The position numbers were made by a program, and so were the translations under genes. The notes beneath the pieces are model-generated. The model saw only the letters and a program-made list of their open reading frames with translations. It did not search any database and was not told where the DNA came from. From Sandarakinorhabdus sp. AAP62 (lineage in GTDB: Bacteria; Pseudomonadota; Alphaproteobacteria; Sphingomonadales; Sphingomonadaceae), in NCBI RefSeq assembly GCF_000331225.1, contig NZ_ANFY01000020.1:1-55803 (forward strand): a stretch of 55,803 nucleotides of DNA, given 5' to 3'. This document shows positions 42,836 to 52,282 of this stretch, one piece after another (the first letter of the stretch is position 1; each line of letters starts with the position of its first letter).

Positions 42836-43393
42836 ATGAAAAATGCCTTGATCGCCATCCTGCTGTGCGGCGTTGCCATCGCCGCCTGCGATGCCAACCG
42901 GAAGGAAAAGCTGGAAGAAGGCACCACGGCCGAGATCGCGCTGGAGAACAGCGAGGAAAATAGCAGCGATGGCGGGAAGGGCGAACTGAACATCAAGGCC
43001 GACATGGAATCGGGCGAAGTCGAACTGAAATTGCCCGGCGGCTTGGCAGGCAAGGTGAAGATCCCCGAAGGCATGGAACCTGATGCCAAGTTCGATCTTG
43101 ATGGCCTGGGCCGTTATCCGGGGGCAAAGCTGGTCAATGTCGATGTGCAGGCCAGCGGCAAGGACGATGATGGCCGCGGCCAGGTCGTGCTGGGCTTCAC
43201 GGCGCCCGGCACCGCCACGCAGGTGGCGGACTGGTATGCCAAGGCGCTGGCCGCCGATGGCCGCCCCGCCAGCCGCAGCGGCAACACGCTCACCGGCACC
43301 ACCGATGATGGTGATCGCATGGTGATCGCCGTGGATGAAGGCACCGCCGGCGTCGCGCGCGGCCGCATCACCATCACCGACCGCAAGGGCTGA
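42836..43393 (+). CDS. Periplasmic lipoprotein of unknown function
   Basis: 185 residues from the ATG at 42836 (GGAG upstream). Signal MKNALIAILLCGVAIAAC with the lipid on Cys18, followed by an acidic, Ser/Glu-rich stretch (KLEEGTTAEIALENSEENSS). The middle part may form a beta domain (GELNIKADMESGEVELKLPG). The final ~90 residues (VVLGFTAPGTATQVADWYAKALA) resemble a domain found in other small lipoproteins. I do not recognise a function. It is behind a perfect palindrome and converges with the zinc-protease gene, 6 bp apart. Confidence 0.75.
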   Translation: MKNALIAILLCGVAIAACDANRKEKLEEGTTAEIALENSEENSSDGGKGELNIKADMESGEVELKLPGGLAGKVKIPEGMEPDAKFDLDGLGRYPGAKLVNVDVQASGKDDDGRGQVVLGFTAPGTATQVADWYAKALAADGRPASRSGNTLTGTTDDGDRMVIAVDEGTAGVARGRITITDRKG

Positions 43394-43399
43394 GCCGCG

Positions 43400-44290
43400 T
43401 CAGAGCCTGCGCGCCGCAAAGGTGTCGCAGCTGTTCATCTGCCCGGATTGCAGCCCGGCCTGCAGCCAGCGCATGCGCTGTGCCGACGTGCCGTGGGTAA
43501 AGCTTTCCGGATTCACCCGCGCCCCGGCCTTTTTCTGCAGCGTGTCATCCCCGATGGCCTCGGCAGCACGCAGGCCTTCCTCGATATCGCCGGGTTCCAG
43601 CAGATCGCGATTATGGTGTGCCCACACCCCGGCCAGGCAATCGGCCTGAAGTTCCTGCCGCACCGAAAGCGCATTGCCCTCCGCCGGCCCAGACGCGCGG
43701 CGGGCCTTCTGCACTTCGGCGGAAATGCCCAGCACCGTCTGGATATGATGGCCCACTTCGTGCGCGATCACATAGGCAGCGGCAAAATCGCCGGGGGCGC
43801 CAAAGCGGCGCGACAGATCATCGAAGAAGCTGGCATCCAGATAGACCTGCTGGTCTGCCGGGCAATAGAACGGCCCCATGCCGCTATCGGCCTGGCCGCA
43901 GCCGCTGTTCACGCCGCCTTCGAACAGGTTGAGCTTTGGCTGCGGATAGGGCTTGCCCAACTGATCGCGGAACACCGCATCCCAGGTGCGTTCGGTGCTG
44001 CCCAGCACCTTGGCAATGAAGCGGTCATGCGCGCCATCCAGAGCAGGGGGTGCTGATGGGGCATTGGCCTCCTGCGGCTGGCCCACACCCGGGCCACCAA
44101 CGCCAGCACCTTCCACCATGCCGATCATTGCCAGCGGGTTCTGTCCCAGCAGCAGCGCGATCACGCCCACCACGATCATGCCGCCGATGCCGAGCTTGCC
44201 GCCGCCGATCGGCAGCCGCATGCCACCGCCCCCGCGCTCTCCGCGCCGATCTACGATGTTGCTGCTTTCCTGTTCGTCATCAAGGTTCAT
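43400..44290 (-). CDS. ypfJ: Neutral zinc metallopeptidase, YpfJ family
   Basis: 296 residues. The zinc motif HEVGHH lies in AYVIAHEVGHHIQTVLG, and Glu of the third ligand in RQELQADCLAGVWAH. An N-terminal membrane segment is present (KLGIGGMIVVGVIALLLGQ, after a Gly-rich start RRGERGGGGM), as usual in the YpfJ/KPN_02809 group. It probably cleaves envelope proteins; no natural substrate is known to me. The gene lies between the lipoprotein and the S1/P1 nuclease gene. Confidence 0.9.
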   Translation of the reverse strand: MNLDDEQESSNIVDRRGERGGGGMRLPIGGGKLGIGGMIVVGVIALLLGQNPLAMIGMVEGAGVGGPGVGQPQEANAPSAPPALDGAHDRFIAKVLGSTERTWDAVFRDQLGKPYPQPKLNLFEGGVNSGCGQADSGMGPFYCPADQQVYLDASFFDDLSRRFGAPGDFAAAYVIAHEVGHHIQTVLGISAEVQKARRASGPAEGNALSVRQELQADCLAGVWAHHNRDLLEPGDIEEGLRAAEAIGDDTLQKKAGARVNPESFTHGTSAQRMRWLQAGLQSGQMNSCDTFAARRL

Positions 44291-44314
44291 GGCCGGCGTC
44301 TCCCGGCCGGAACG

Positions 44315-45217
44315 TTACCGGCTGCGCCCGCCCGGCGCCAGCGCCTCGTTCACCAGCAGGGCGATGCGGCTGCCGGCCTTGGCCACCTGATCGCGCACGG
44401 CTGGCGTTGCCTTGCTGATATAATCGGGCGTCACTTGTCCACGCGGCAGGGTGCGCCGTTCCCCGCTGGGGATCGGGCACGAATCAGGATAGCCTTGCAG
44501 TTCCGGATAAGCGACCGTGCGCGAAATCTCCCACGCGTCCCGCGCCCAGATGGCGATCCGCGTGGCGGCTGGTTCGGCGGTGAAGGCGCGGCGCATGGCC
44601 GGCGTGATGCGCGGCGGGGTGATCGCCGGCGGTTCGGTCAGCGCGCGTTCGGCCAGATCCGAATCCCAGATCCGGTGCAGGTTCATGCGATCAAACGCCT
44701 TGGCGCCATAACCAGCACGGACCTGGTTGCCACCCAGATCGCCCTTGTCGCCCAGATGCAACGGCTGATGCATGTCGCCGGTGAAATGCACCAGGAAGGA
44801 AAAGGCCTGCAGACGTTCATGCGCCGGCCGGCTGCGATCAGCCAGGATGGCCTGCTGGCGCGGGATCTGCGCCGTCACGCAATCGCCGTTGGGGCACTTG
44901 GCGTTGATGTCGAACGGCGCACACACGCTGATGTTCTGATAATGCCACGGCGCCGAGAAAGCGAAACGCTCACTGTAGCGGCCGCGCACGCAATCGGGCC
45001 ACACGCTGGCATCCTCGATGCTGGCCAGCCGGCATTCCGGCGTGTCCAGCCGGGCTTCCGCCCGCAACAGCCGCCGTACTTCGGCCCGCGCTGCCGGCGC
45101 CAGCTGGCTCCAGGCGATGCTGCCGGTCAGGCGGTGGGCAAATTCGCTCCACGCCCAGGCCGGCTGCGCGACCAGCAGGGCAAGGGGCAAAAGGGCGCGA
45201 ATCAGGCGGTGCGACAT
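44315..45217 (-). CDS. S1/P1-family zinc nuclease, secreted
   Basis: 300 residues. A signal peptide (LIRALLPLALLVAQPAWA) is cleaved so that the mature protein starts with Trp (WSEFAHRLTGSIAW); the free N-terminal Trp is a zinc ligand of this family. Other ligands lie in ASVWPDCVRG, WHYQNI and FLVHFTGDMHQPLH. Such enzymes cut single-stranded nucleic acids and remove 3' phosphates outside the cytoplasm, supplying phosphate and nucleosides. The start is the ATG at 45217; the longer frame begins at a TTG. Confidence 0.9.
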   Translation of the reverse strand: MSHRLIRALLPLALLVAQPAWAWSEFAHRLTGSIAWSQLAPAARAEVRRLLRAEARLDTPECRLASIEDASVWPDCVRGRYSERFAFSAPWHYQNISVCAPFDINAKCPNGDCVTAQIPRQQAILADRSRPAHERLQAFSFLVHFTGDMHQPLHLGDKGDLGGNQVRAGYGAKAFDRMNLHRIWDSDLAERALTEPPAITPPRITPAMRRAFTAEPAATRIAIWARDAWEISRTVAYPELQGYPDSCPIPSGERRTLPRGQVTPDYISKATPAVRDQVAKAGSRIALLVNEALAPGGRSR

Positions 45218-45332
45218 GACCAACGCCCATGCCGCAGGATGGTGACGCTGGCCAGTGCCGCAGGGTGGCTGTATGGGCTTGCAAAGCGGCCCCTTGCTGC
45301 CAATCTCTGGGCCAACAGGATAAAGACAGACG

Positions 45333-46268
45333 ATGCGAGATCCCTACAGCGTTTTGGGCGTGCCACGTTCGGCCAGCGATGCCGATATCAAGAAGGCGTT
45401 CCGCAAGCTCGCCAAGGACAATCACCCCGACCGCAACGCCGATGATCCCAAGGCGCTGGAGCGCTTCAAGGAAGCCAATCTGGCCTATGAACTTCTGTCC
45501 GACGCGGCCAAGCGCGGCCAGTTCGATCGCGGCGAAATCGGCCCCGATGGCCAGCCCACCAATCCCTTTGCTGGCGGGGGTTTCGGCGGCGGTGGCGGCT
45601 TCAACCCGCGCGATTTCGGCAGCGGTGCGCGCGCCGGCGGCGGTGCCGATTTTGCTGGCGCGGCCGATGATCTGTTTGCCGAAATTTTCGGCGGCCGCAG
45701 CCCGTTTGGCGGCAGCAGCGGCAGCGGCCGCGGCTTTCGCACCCAGGTGCGCGGGCCCGATGTTGCCTATCGCCTTACCGTGCCCTTCACCGACGCCGTG
45801 CAGCTGACCCCGCAGCGCGTCACCCTGCGATCGGGACAGACCATCGAGATCAAGCTGCCGGCCGGCCTGGAATCCGGCAAGCAGATGCGGCTGGCCGGCA
45901 AGGGCGAGCCCGGCCCCGGCGGCAACGGCGATGCCATTGTCACCATCGAGATCGCGCCGCACCGCGCGCTCAGCCGCGATGGCGACGATGTGCGGCTGAC
46001 ACTGCCGATCAAGCTGGACGAAGCCGTGCTGGGCGCCAAGATCCGCATGCCCACCGCCGAAGGCATGGTCTCGCTTTCCATTCCGCCCGGCACCAGTTCG
46101 GGCCGCATGTTCCGGTTGAAGGGCAGGGGCTTCCGCAAGCTTGATGGCACCCGCGGAGATCAATTGGTGACGGTGCAGATCGATATTCCGCCGGATGATG
46201 AAACGCTGAAGGCCTTTGCCGAAAGCTTCCTTGATCCGCGCAATATCCGTGCCACGCTTGATGGCTGA
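45333..46268 (+). CDS. DnaJ-like co-chaperone (CbpA type, no zinc domain)
   Basis: 311 residues. The J domain is complete with HPD (DPYSVLGVPRSASDADIKKA, DNHPDRNADDP), followed by a Gly/Phe-rich stretch (GGGFGGGGGFNPRDFG). Two DnaJ C-terminal substrate-binding domains end the protein. The cysteine-rich zinc repeats of DnaJ are absent, so it is of the CbpA class. It delivers unfolded clients to DnaK. AGGA precedes the ATG; the end overlaps the yihY-like gene by 8 bp. Confidence 0.92.
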   Translation: MRDPYSVLGVPRSASDADIKKAFRKLAKDNHPDRNADDPKALERFKEANLAYELLSDAAKRGQFDRGEIGPDGQPTNPFAGGGFGGGGGFNPRDFGSGARAGGGADFAGAADDLFAEIFGGRSPFGGSSGSGRGFRTQVRGPDVAYRLTVPFTDAVQLTPQRVTLRSGQTIEIKLPAGLESGKQMRLAGKGEPGPGGNGDAIVTIEIAPHRALSRDGDDVRLTLPIKLDEAVLGAKIRMPTAEGMVSLSIPPGTSSGRMFRLKGRGFRKLDGTRGDQLVTVQIDIPPDDETLKAFAESFLDPRNIRATLDG

Positions 46269-47124
46269 AGCCGCCTCTGCCCGGCGCCTGTCGCTGCGCC
46301 GCATCGTGGCCGATACTGTCGACGGGACGTTCCAGCACGGCTTCACCCATGCCGGAAACCTCGCCTATCTCAGCCTGGTCACGCTGTTTCCGTTCGTCAT
46401 CCTGCTCGCCTCCATTGCCGGTCGGCTGGGCCGCACCGCCGATGGCCTGGCGGCGGTCAACGGCTTTCTGAATGCGCTGCCGCAAGGAGTGACGGCCATC
46501 ATCGCGCCAGCCATCCGCGACGTGGTGGCGGCGCCGGCCACGGGCGGCGTGGTCACCTTCGGCCTGATCGTCGCGCTGTGGACCAGCAGCGGCGTGCTGG
46601 TCACACTCAGGACCATCGTGCAGCAAGCCTATGGTACGCCATCGGAAATGCCGTTCTGGCGCTGGCGGCTGATCGGATTGGCCGAAGTGCTGGCGCTGGT
46701 GATCCTGCTGCTGCTGGCCTTTGCCGCGCAGGTGGTGGTGACAGGCGCGGAAACCTTCGTCTATCGGCTGATGCCGATGGCGGCCAATGTGTTTCCGGCG
46801 CTGGGCCTGCAGCGCATCGTGCCGGCGCTGCTGCTGTTTCTGGCGCTGTGGTCGCTGTTCTCGGTGCTGTGCCCGCGCCGTTTCCGGGTGGCGCCGAGTT
46901 GGCCCGGTGCGCTGGCCACGGCGGCGGCGTGGACGGCCACCACCCTGGCGCTGCCGCGTGCCCTCACGCTGTTCAATGATTATGCGCTCACCTATGGCAG
47001 CCTGGCGGGGGTGATCATCGCCTTGCTCTATTTCTACATCATCGGCCTTGGCCTGGTGCTTGGCGCGCAACTGAATGCCGCTGTCGGCCGTGCCCGGCTG
47101 GAAATTGCCGCAATTGCCCATTAA
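46261..47124 (+). CDS. YihY/BrkB-family membrane protein
   Basis: 287 residues with six hydrophobic helices. Family motifs: GNLAYLSLVTLFPFVILLAS, GVVTFGLIVALWTSSGVLVT and RFRVAPSWPGALATAAAWTA, ending LYFYIIGLGLVLGAQLNA. YihY/BrkB proteins were once called RNase BN by mistake; their role in the envelope is unclear. The ATG at 46261 was chosen because it overlaps the DnaJ-like stop by 8 bp. fabI follows after 22 bp. Confidence 0.88.
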   Translation: MAEAASARRLSLRRIVADTVDGTFQHGFTHAGNLAYLSLVTLFPFVILLASIAGRLGRTADGLAAVNGFLNALPQGVTAIIAPAIRDVVAAPATGGVVTFGLIVALWTSSGVLVTLRTIVQQAYGTPSEMPFWRWRLIGLAEVLALVILLLLAFAAQVVVTGAETFVYRLMPMAANVFPALGLQRIVPALLLFLALWSLFSVLCPRRFRVAPSWPGALATAAAWTATTLALPRALTLFNDYALTYGSLAGVIIALLYFYIIGLGLVLGAQLNAAVGRARLEIAAIAH

Positions 47125-47146
47125 GGCCGCCTCCAAGGAGATTTTC

Positions 47147-47950
47147 ATGGGAATCATGACCGGCAAGCGCGGCCTCATCATGGGCCTGGCCAACGACAAG
47201 AGCCTGGCCTGGGGCATTGCCAAGGCCCTGGCCGAACAGGGCGCCGACCTCGCCTTCAGCTATCAGGGCCCGATGATGGAAAAGCGGGTGCGCCCGCTGG
47301 CCGAAGCGCTGGGCGTCGCGCGCCTGTTCGAATGTGACGTCTCCAGCACCGAAAGCATGGATGCCTGCTTCGCCGCGTTGGCCGCCGAATGGCCGACCAT
47401 CGATTTCCTCGTCCACGCCATCGGCTTTTCCGACAAGAACGAGCTGCGCGGCCGCTATGTCGATACCAGCCTGGATAATTTCCTGCTGACCATGAACGTG
47501 TCCGTCTACAGCTTCACCGCGGTGGCCCAGCGAGCCGCCGCGATGATGCCTGCAGGCGGCGCCATGCTCACCCTGTCCTACTATGGCGCTGAAAAGGTGA
47601 TCCCGCATTACAACGTGATGGGCGTGGCCAAGGCGGCGCTGGAATGCAGCGTGAAATATCTGGCGATGGACCTCGGCCCGCAGAATGTGCGCGTCAATGC
47701 CATTTCCGCCGGCCCGATCAAGACGCTGGCTGCCAGTGGCATCGGCGATTTCCGCTACATCATGAAGTGGAACGAATATAACAGCCCGCTGCGCCGCAAT
47801 GTCACCATCGAGGATGTCGGCGGCGCCGGCCTTTACCTGCTCTCCGATCTCGCCAGCGGCGTGACCGGCGAAACCCACCATGTCGATGCCGGCTACAATG
47901 TGATCGGCATGAAGGCGGAGGATGCGCCGGATATCGGGCTCGAAAAATGA
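47147..47950 (+). CDS. fabI: Enoyl-[acyl-carrier-protein] reductase (NADH)
   Basis: 267 residues; AAGGAG (47135-47140) well placed. The SDR core is seen in [20 protein letters not shown], the catalytic Tyr/Lys set in [20 protein letters not shown], and [14 protein letters not shown] after it, all FabI specific. It performs the last reduction of each fatty-acid elongation cycle and is a target of triclosan-like inhibitors. It overlaps aroC by 4 bp (ATGA). Confidence 0.96.
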   Translation: MGIMTGKRGLIMGLANDKSLAWGIAKALAEQGADLAFSYQGPMMEKRVRPLAEALGVARLFECDVSSTESMDACFAALAAEWPTIDFLVHAIGFSDKNELRGRYVDTSLDNFLLTMNVSVYSFTAVAQRAAAMMPAGGAMLTLSYYGAEKVIPHYNVMGVAKAALECSVKYLAMDLGPQNVRVNAISAGPIKTLAASGIGDFRYIMKWNEYNSPLRRNVTIEDVGGAGLYLLSDLASGVTGETHHVDAGYNVIGMKAEDAPDIGLEK

Positions 47951-49017
47951 GCCTGAACAGCTTCGGACATCTGCTGCGCTTCACCACCTGGGGCGAGAGC
48001 CACGGGCCGGCGATCGGTGCGGTGGTGGATGGTTGCCCTCCCGGCCTGGCGCTGTCCGAAACCGATATCCAGCCCTTTCTCGACAAGCGCCGGCCCGGCC
48101 AGAACAAGTTCACCACCCAGCGCCAGGAGCCGGATGCAGTCCGCATCCTGTCGGGCGTGTATGAAGGCCAGACCACCGGTACGCCGATCAGCCTGATGAT
48201 CGAGAATGTCGATCAGCGCTCCAAGGATTACAGCGACGTCGCCGCCAAATATCGGCCCGGCCACGCTGATTATGCCTATGATGCCAAATATGGCCTGCGC
48301 GATCCGCGTGGCGGTGGGCGCTCGTCGGCGCGTGAAACGGCGAGCCGCGTGGCCGCTGGCGCAGTGGCGCGAAAAATCATTCCCGGTGTGAACATAACGG
48401 CCTATCTGGTTGAAATCGGAGGCGTCTCCATTGATCGCAGCCGGCTCGATCTGGCCGAGATGGAGCGCAATCCCTTCTGGTGCCCTGACGCTGTGACCGC
48501 CGCCATCTGGGCCGAAAACCTCGACGCGGCGCGCAAATCCGGCTCCTCGCTTGGCGCCATCGTCGAATGCGTGGCCACCGGCGTGCCGGCCGGGTGGGGC
48601 AGCCCGCTCTACCACAAGCTGGACGCGCAACTGGCCAACGCCGCCATGAGCATCAACGCGGTGAAAGCCGTCGAGATCGGCGACGGTTTCGCCGCTGCCC
48701 GCCTGCGCGGTGAAGAAAACGCTGATCGCATGCGGCCCGGCGAAGGCGGCCCGGAGTTCCTTTCCAACCATGCGGGCGGTATCGCGGGCGGTATCTCCAC
48801 GGGCCAGCCGATCGTGGTGCGCATGGCGCTCAAACCCACCAGTTCGATCCTCACGCCGGTCGAAACCATCACCAGGGACGGCGCTGCCGCCGAAATCGTC
48901 ACCAAGGGCCGCCATGATCCGTGCGTCGGCATCCGTGCCGCCCCGGTGCTGGAAGCGATGGTGGCGCTGGTGCTGGCCGATGCCATGCTGCTGCACCGGG
49001 GGCAGACCGGCCGCTGA
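47947..49017 (+). CDS. aroC: Chorismate synthase
   Basis: 356 residues. Signatures: [19 protein letters not shown] near the N-terminus, [20 protein letters not shown] in the middle and [20 protein letters not shown] (quoted in part) towards the end; normal length. It makes chorismate from EPSP using reduced FMN and supplies the trp genes present elsewhere in the window. Confidence 0.97.
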   Translation: MSLNSFGHLLRFTTWGESHGPAIGAVVDGCPPGLALSETDIQPFLDKRRPGQNKFTTQRQEPDAVRILSGVYEGQTTGTPISLMIENVDQRSKDYSDVAAKYRPGHADYAYDAKYGLRDPRGGGRSSARETASRVAAGAVARKIIPGVNITAYLVEIGGVSIDRSRLDLAEMERNPFWCPDAVTAAIWAENLDAARKSGSSLGAIVECVATGVPAGWGSPLYHKLDAQLANAAMSINAVKAVEIGDGFAAARLRGEENADRMRPGEGGPEFLSNHAGGIAGGISTGQPIVVRMALKPTSSILTPVETITRDGAAAEIVTKGRHDPCVGIRAAPVLEAMVALVLADAMLLHRGQTGR

Positions 49018-49028
49018 GCCAAAAGGGA

Positions 49029-49088
49029 GGCGGCGCGGCTGGTTCCCCCCGGAAGACCAGCCCCGATACGCTGGGTGAGCGCGCCGCC
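49029..49088 (+). terminator. Two-tier hairpin after aroC
   Basis: GGCGGCGCG (49029-49037) pairs with CGCGCCGCC (49080-49088); within it GGCTGGT (49037-49043) pairs with ACCAGCC (49056-49062). It starts 11 bp after the aroC stop. No T-run, so termination is only possible. The rest of the 167-bp gap to 49184 shows nothing else. Confidence 0.35.
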
Positions 49089-49184
49089 GTGTCTGGAAAA
49101 AGACACATCAGCCACCCGGCCGACAGGTGTTGCTGACCTGCCCAGCTACGCAGCATCAGCCAGCGCGGTTTCACGCCGTGGCGG

Positions 49185-49577
49185 TCAGCCCAGCTCGGCC
49201 CGCGCCTTTTCCCAGTGCCGTCCGTCGTAGGCGCGGATGCGCGGCGCCACATCCTCCACCCCGTCCAGCGCCCGCCAGTTCACCGAATATCCGTGCGGAT
49301 GCGAGCGTGGCACATAGAAGCTCTTGATGCCGCAGGTGCTGCAAAACAGATGCTGCGCCGTGCCGCTGCCCCAGCGATAATCACTGAGCGCATCGGTGCC
49401 GCGTTCCAGCGTGAAATCCGCCTTGTCGACAATCAGGTGCAGAAACCCGGTCTTGGCGCAGATCGAACAATTGCAATCGAGCAGTTCCGGCGGATCGGCA
49501 AAGCGCACCCGAAAATGCACCTTGCCGCAATGGCAGCCCCCGCTTGCTTCCCGCCCCCCATTTGCTTTCATCGTCAT
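49185..49577 (-). CDS. GFA (glutathione-dependent formaldehyde-activating/CENP-V) family protein
   Basis: 130 residues from the ATG at 49577. The zinc-binding motifs are complete: GGCHCGKVHF, LDCNCSICAKTGFL and FCSTCGIKSFYVPRSHPHG. GFA-fold proteins bind zinc and sometimes glutathione adducts; most members have no proven reaction. Single gene, convergent with aroC and divergent from the GH3 gene, with only 62 bp in between. Confidence 0.9.
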   Translation of the reverse strand: MTMKANGGREASGGCHCGKVHFRVRFADPPELLDCNCSICAKTGFLHLIVDKADFTLERGTDALSDYRWGSGTAQHLFCSTCGIKSFYVPRSHPHGYSVNWRALDGVEDVAPRIRAYDGRHWEKARAELG

Positions 49578-49639
49578 GGCGGGCACCTCACTGCAAAGCC
49601 GGCTGGGAATCAAGCCGCGATGGGCTTAGCCTGCCGCGC

Positions 49640-51691
49640 ATGATCAATCTGCCCCTGCTCCCGGAACCCGGCCTGTCCGACACCGCGATCGCCGAACGGG
49701 TCGAAAATGTGCTGGCGACAGCAACACTGGCGGAAAAGGTCGCCATGATGTCGGGCCAGGGATTTTTCAAGCAATACAAGGCTGATGGCAAGGTCTGGGG
49801 CGCCTCGCCCTATCGCGCGGGCGGCGGCGTCGCACGGCTGGGAGTGCCGGCGTTCTTCTTCTCCGACGGTCCGCGCGGCGTCGCACGCGGGCAATCGACC
49901 TGTTTTCCCTGCACCATGGCGCGCGGCGCGACGTTTGATACCGATCTGGAACGCCGCATCGGTGAGGCCATGGCCATCGAACTGCGCGCCCAGGGTTGCA
50001 ATCTTTCCGGCGCTGTCTGCATCAACCTGCTGCGCCACCCGGCCTGGGGCCGCGCGCAGGAAACCTATGGCGAGGATCCGCAGCACCTGGGCGCGATGGG
50101 CGCGGCCCTCGCCATCGGTCTGCAGGCGCACAATGTCTGCGCCACGGTCAAGCATTTCGCCCTCAACTCCATGGAAAACATGCGTTTCACCGTGGATGTG
50201 AGCATCGACGAGCGCGCGCTGCACGAAGTCTATCTGCCGCATTTCAAGACCGTGCTCGACGCCGGCTGCCGCAGCGTGATGAGCGCCTACAACAAGCTGA
50301 ACGGCGAATATTGCGGCGAGAATCGCACGCTGCTCACCGATATCCTTCGCCACGAATGGGGCTTCACCGGCTTCGTGCATTCGGACTGGATCATGGGCGT
50401 TCACACCGTCTGGGGTGCCGCCGCCGGCCTTGACGTCGAAAATCCGGAACCGCGTGTGTGGGGCGAGAAGCTGCTCGCCGCTGTCGAGGCCGGGACCCTG
50501 GCCGCTTCGGTGGTCGACACGGCCTGCCGCCGCATCCTGACGACGCTCTACAGCCTCAGCAGCGCCGAAGACCCGTTGCCCGACTATCCGGAATCGCTGG
50601 TCGCCAGCCCGGCCCATGCCGCCCTGGCGCTGGAAGCGGCGGAAAAATCGGCCGTGCTGTTGAAGAACGACAGCGTGCTGCCGTTCGCGCCGGGCACCAG
50701 GCTGGCCGTGCTGGGTCGGCTGGCTGGAATCGCCAATACGGGCGACAATGGCTCGTCGCGGGTGCGCGCCCGTCATGTCGTGACCGCACTGGAGGGCCTG
50801 TCTGCGGTTAGCCAGGTGGTCACCGGCGACGAAGCCGATCTGGCTGCCGCCACGGCCGCCGCGCAGTCCGCCGATGCCGTCGTGGTGATCGCTGGCTACA
50901 CCGCGCAGGAAGAAGGCGAATATATCCCCGGCGGCATCACGCTTGGCCAGGAGGGCGGCGGCAAGGACATTGGCGGCGACCGGTCCGACCTCGGTCTGCC
51001 GGCTGACCAGATCGCCCTGATCAAGGCAGCTGCAAGCGCTGGCAAGCCGCTGGTGGTGGTGATCGTCGCCGGGTCCGCCGTGCTGGTCGAACCCTGGCAC
51101 GAACAGGCCGGCGCCATCCTGCAGAGCTTCTACAGCGGCCAGGCCGGCGGCACTGCGCTGGCACGTCTGCTGTTTGGGCAGGTTTCACCCTCGGGCCGGC
51201 TGCCGTTCACGGTGGCGCGCGATCCGGCGCATTATCCGCGGTTCGATCGCACGGCAGCAGCCATCACCTATGATCTTTGGCACGGCTATGCGCTGTTTGA
51301 TTCCGCCGGCACGGCGCCGCGCTATGGCTTTGGCCATGGTCTCAGCTACACGCGCTTTGGCCTGCGGGCGCTGGCGCTGCGCCAATCCGGCAGCGCGCTT
51401 TTGATCAGTGTGGCGGTCAGCAACGACGGTGCGATGGCGGCCGAAACGCCGGTGCTCGCCTTTGTGACGTCGCCGCCCGGCCCTGTGGAACGCTGGCCGC
51501 GCAAGCTGGCGGCCTTCACCCGTGTTGCCCTGCAGCCCGGCGAAACCCGTATCGTGATGATGACGGTGCGGCTGGCCGATCTGCGCTGGCGCGGGGCAGG
51601 GCGCTGGCACTTCCAGCCGGGGGATCATGGCATCAGCGTCACCACCGGCGACGCCTTGTTGGCGCGCACGATCCGGATCGACAGCGATTAG
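49640..51691 (+). CDS. Glycoside hydrolase family 3 (beta-glucosidase), cytoplasmic
   Basis: 683 residues from the ATG at 49640; no signal peptide, so the enzyme acts on imported sugars. Motifs: FFFSDGPRGVARG, WGRAQETYGEDP, TVKHFALNSMEN and the nucleophile Asp249 in FVHSDWIMGV. The second domain contains KSAVLLKNDSVLPF and GRLPFTVARDP, and a fibronectin-III-like domain ends the protein (RKLAAFTRVALQPGETR). It lacks the LacI-type operator of the other GH3 gene. It may hydrolyse short beta-glucosides after uptake. Confidence 0.9.
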   Translation: MINLPLLPEPGLSDTAIAERVENVLATATLAEKVAMMSGQGFFKQYKADGKVWGASPYRAGGGVARLGVPAFFFSDGPRGVARGQSTCFPCTMARGATFDTDLERRIGEAMAIELRAQGCNLSGAVCINLLRHPAWGRAQETYGEDPQHLGAMGAALAIGLQAHNVCATVKHFALNSMENMRFTVDVSIDERALHEVYLPHFKTVLDAGCRSVMSAYNKLNGEYCGENRTLLTDILRHEWGFTGFVHSDWIMGVHTVWGAAAGLDVENPEPRVWGEKLLAAVEAGTLAASVVDTACRRILTTLYSLSSAEDPLPDYPESLVASPAHAALALEAAEKSAVLLKNDSVLPFAPGTRLAVLGRLAGIANTGDNGSSRVRARHVVTALEGLSAVSQVVTGDEADLAAATAAAQSADAVVVIAGYTAQEEGEYIPGGITLGQEGGGKDIGGDRSDLGLPADQIALIKAAASAGKPLVVVIVAGSAVLVEPWHEQAGAILQSFYSGQAGGTALARLLFGQVSPSGRLPFTVARDPAHYPRFDRTAAAITYDLWHGYALFDSAGTAPRYGFGHGLSYTRFGLRALALRQSGSALLISVAVSNDGAMAAETPVLAFVTSPPGPVERWPRKLAAFTRVALQPGETRIVMMTVRLADLRWRGAGRWHFQPGDHGISVTTGDALLARTIRIDSD

Positions 51692-51790
51692 GGGAATTTC
51701 CCGACATGACTCGGGGCGCTGACCTCGTGCAATTCATCAGTGGGCGTGCAGGATCTGCCGGTTGCGGGCAGTGCCGGCTTCCGTGCATCG

Positions 51791-51840
51791 GTCCGGGGCG
51801 CGGGCCACACCGTCAGGGGGCGGTGTCGAGCGCCCCGGAC
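51791..51840. terminator. Long GC hairpin between convergent genes
   Basis: GTCCGGGGCGC (51791-51801) pairs perfectly with GCGCCCCGGAC (51830-51840), with inner ACACCG/CGGTGT (51807-51812/51821-51826). It lies in the 165-bp gap between the GH3 end and the DUF3035 gene end and probably works in both directions. No other feature is visible in that gap. Confidence 0.5.
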
Positions 51841-51856
51841 GCCCATCACCTGCCGA

Positions 51857-52282
51857 TCAGGCTGGAGTCTTGAACTCGGCCACCTTGCTGTCACGCACGC
51901 CAACCGGCGCTGCGAGCACTTCCTGCAGGAACACGCCCTTGTTCACCGTGCTGGTGCGCGGATCGCCGGCCTGGCTGCGCACGGCGGGATCGGGTGTGTT
52001 GGCGCCGGCGCGATCCAGCAATTGCTGTTCGGCGGCGCTCTTCGGCGGCGGCTTCACGCCGGGGCCGAACAGGGCTTCCATGGCGGCGGCCTGGGAATCA
52101 ACGCCCACGGCCCGTGGTGCGCCTGGCGTGGGCGGGGCCAGCGCGAAATCGGGCGGCACCACCAGCGGCGCGCCGCGGGCAATGGCCAGTTCATCCGGGC
52201 CACGGCCGCTCAGCTGGTTCCGCTTGCCGCCGCAGGCCGTCAGCGCCAGCGCACAAACGGTCAGGATCAACAGGTTACGCAT
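51857..52282 (-). CDS. DUF3035 lipoprotein (BamF-like)
   Basis: 141 residues. Signal peptide with lipobox LTAC, lipid on Cys17. The segment SGRGPDELAIARGAPLVVPP is the conserved core of DUF3035; I recall this family being linked to BamF, an extra lipoprotein of the alphaproteobacterial outer-membrane protein assembly (BAM) complex. The rest is proline- and alanine-rich. It overlaps lspA by 8 bp, so a lipoprotein is made together with the peptidase that processes lipoproteins. Confidence 0.82.
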   Translation of the reverse strand: MRNLLILTVCALALTACGGKRNQLSGRGPDELAIARGAPLVVPPDFALAPPTPGAPRAVGVDSQAAAMEALFGPGVKPPPKSAAEQQLLDRAGANTPDPAVRSQAGDPRTSTVNKGVFLQEVLAAPVGVRDSKVAEFKTPA

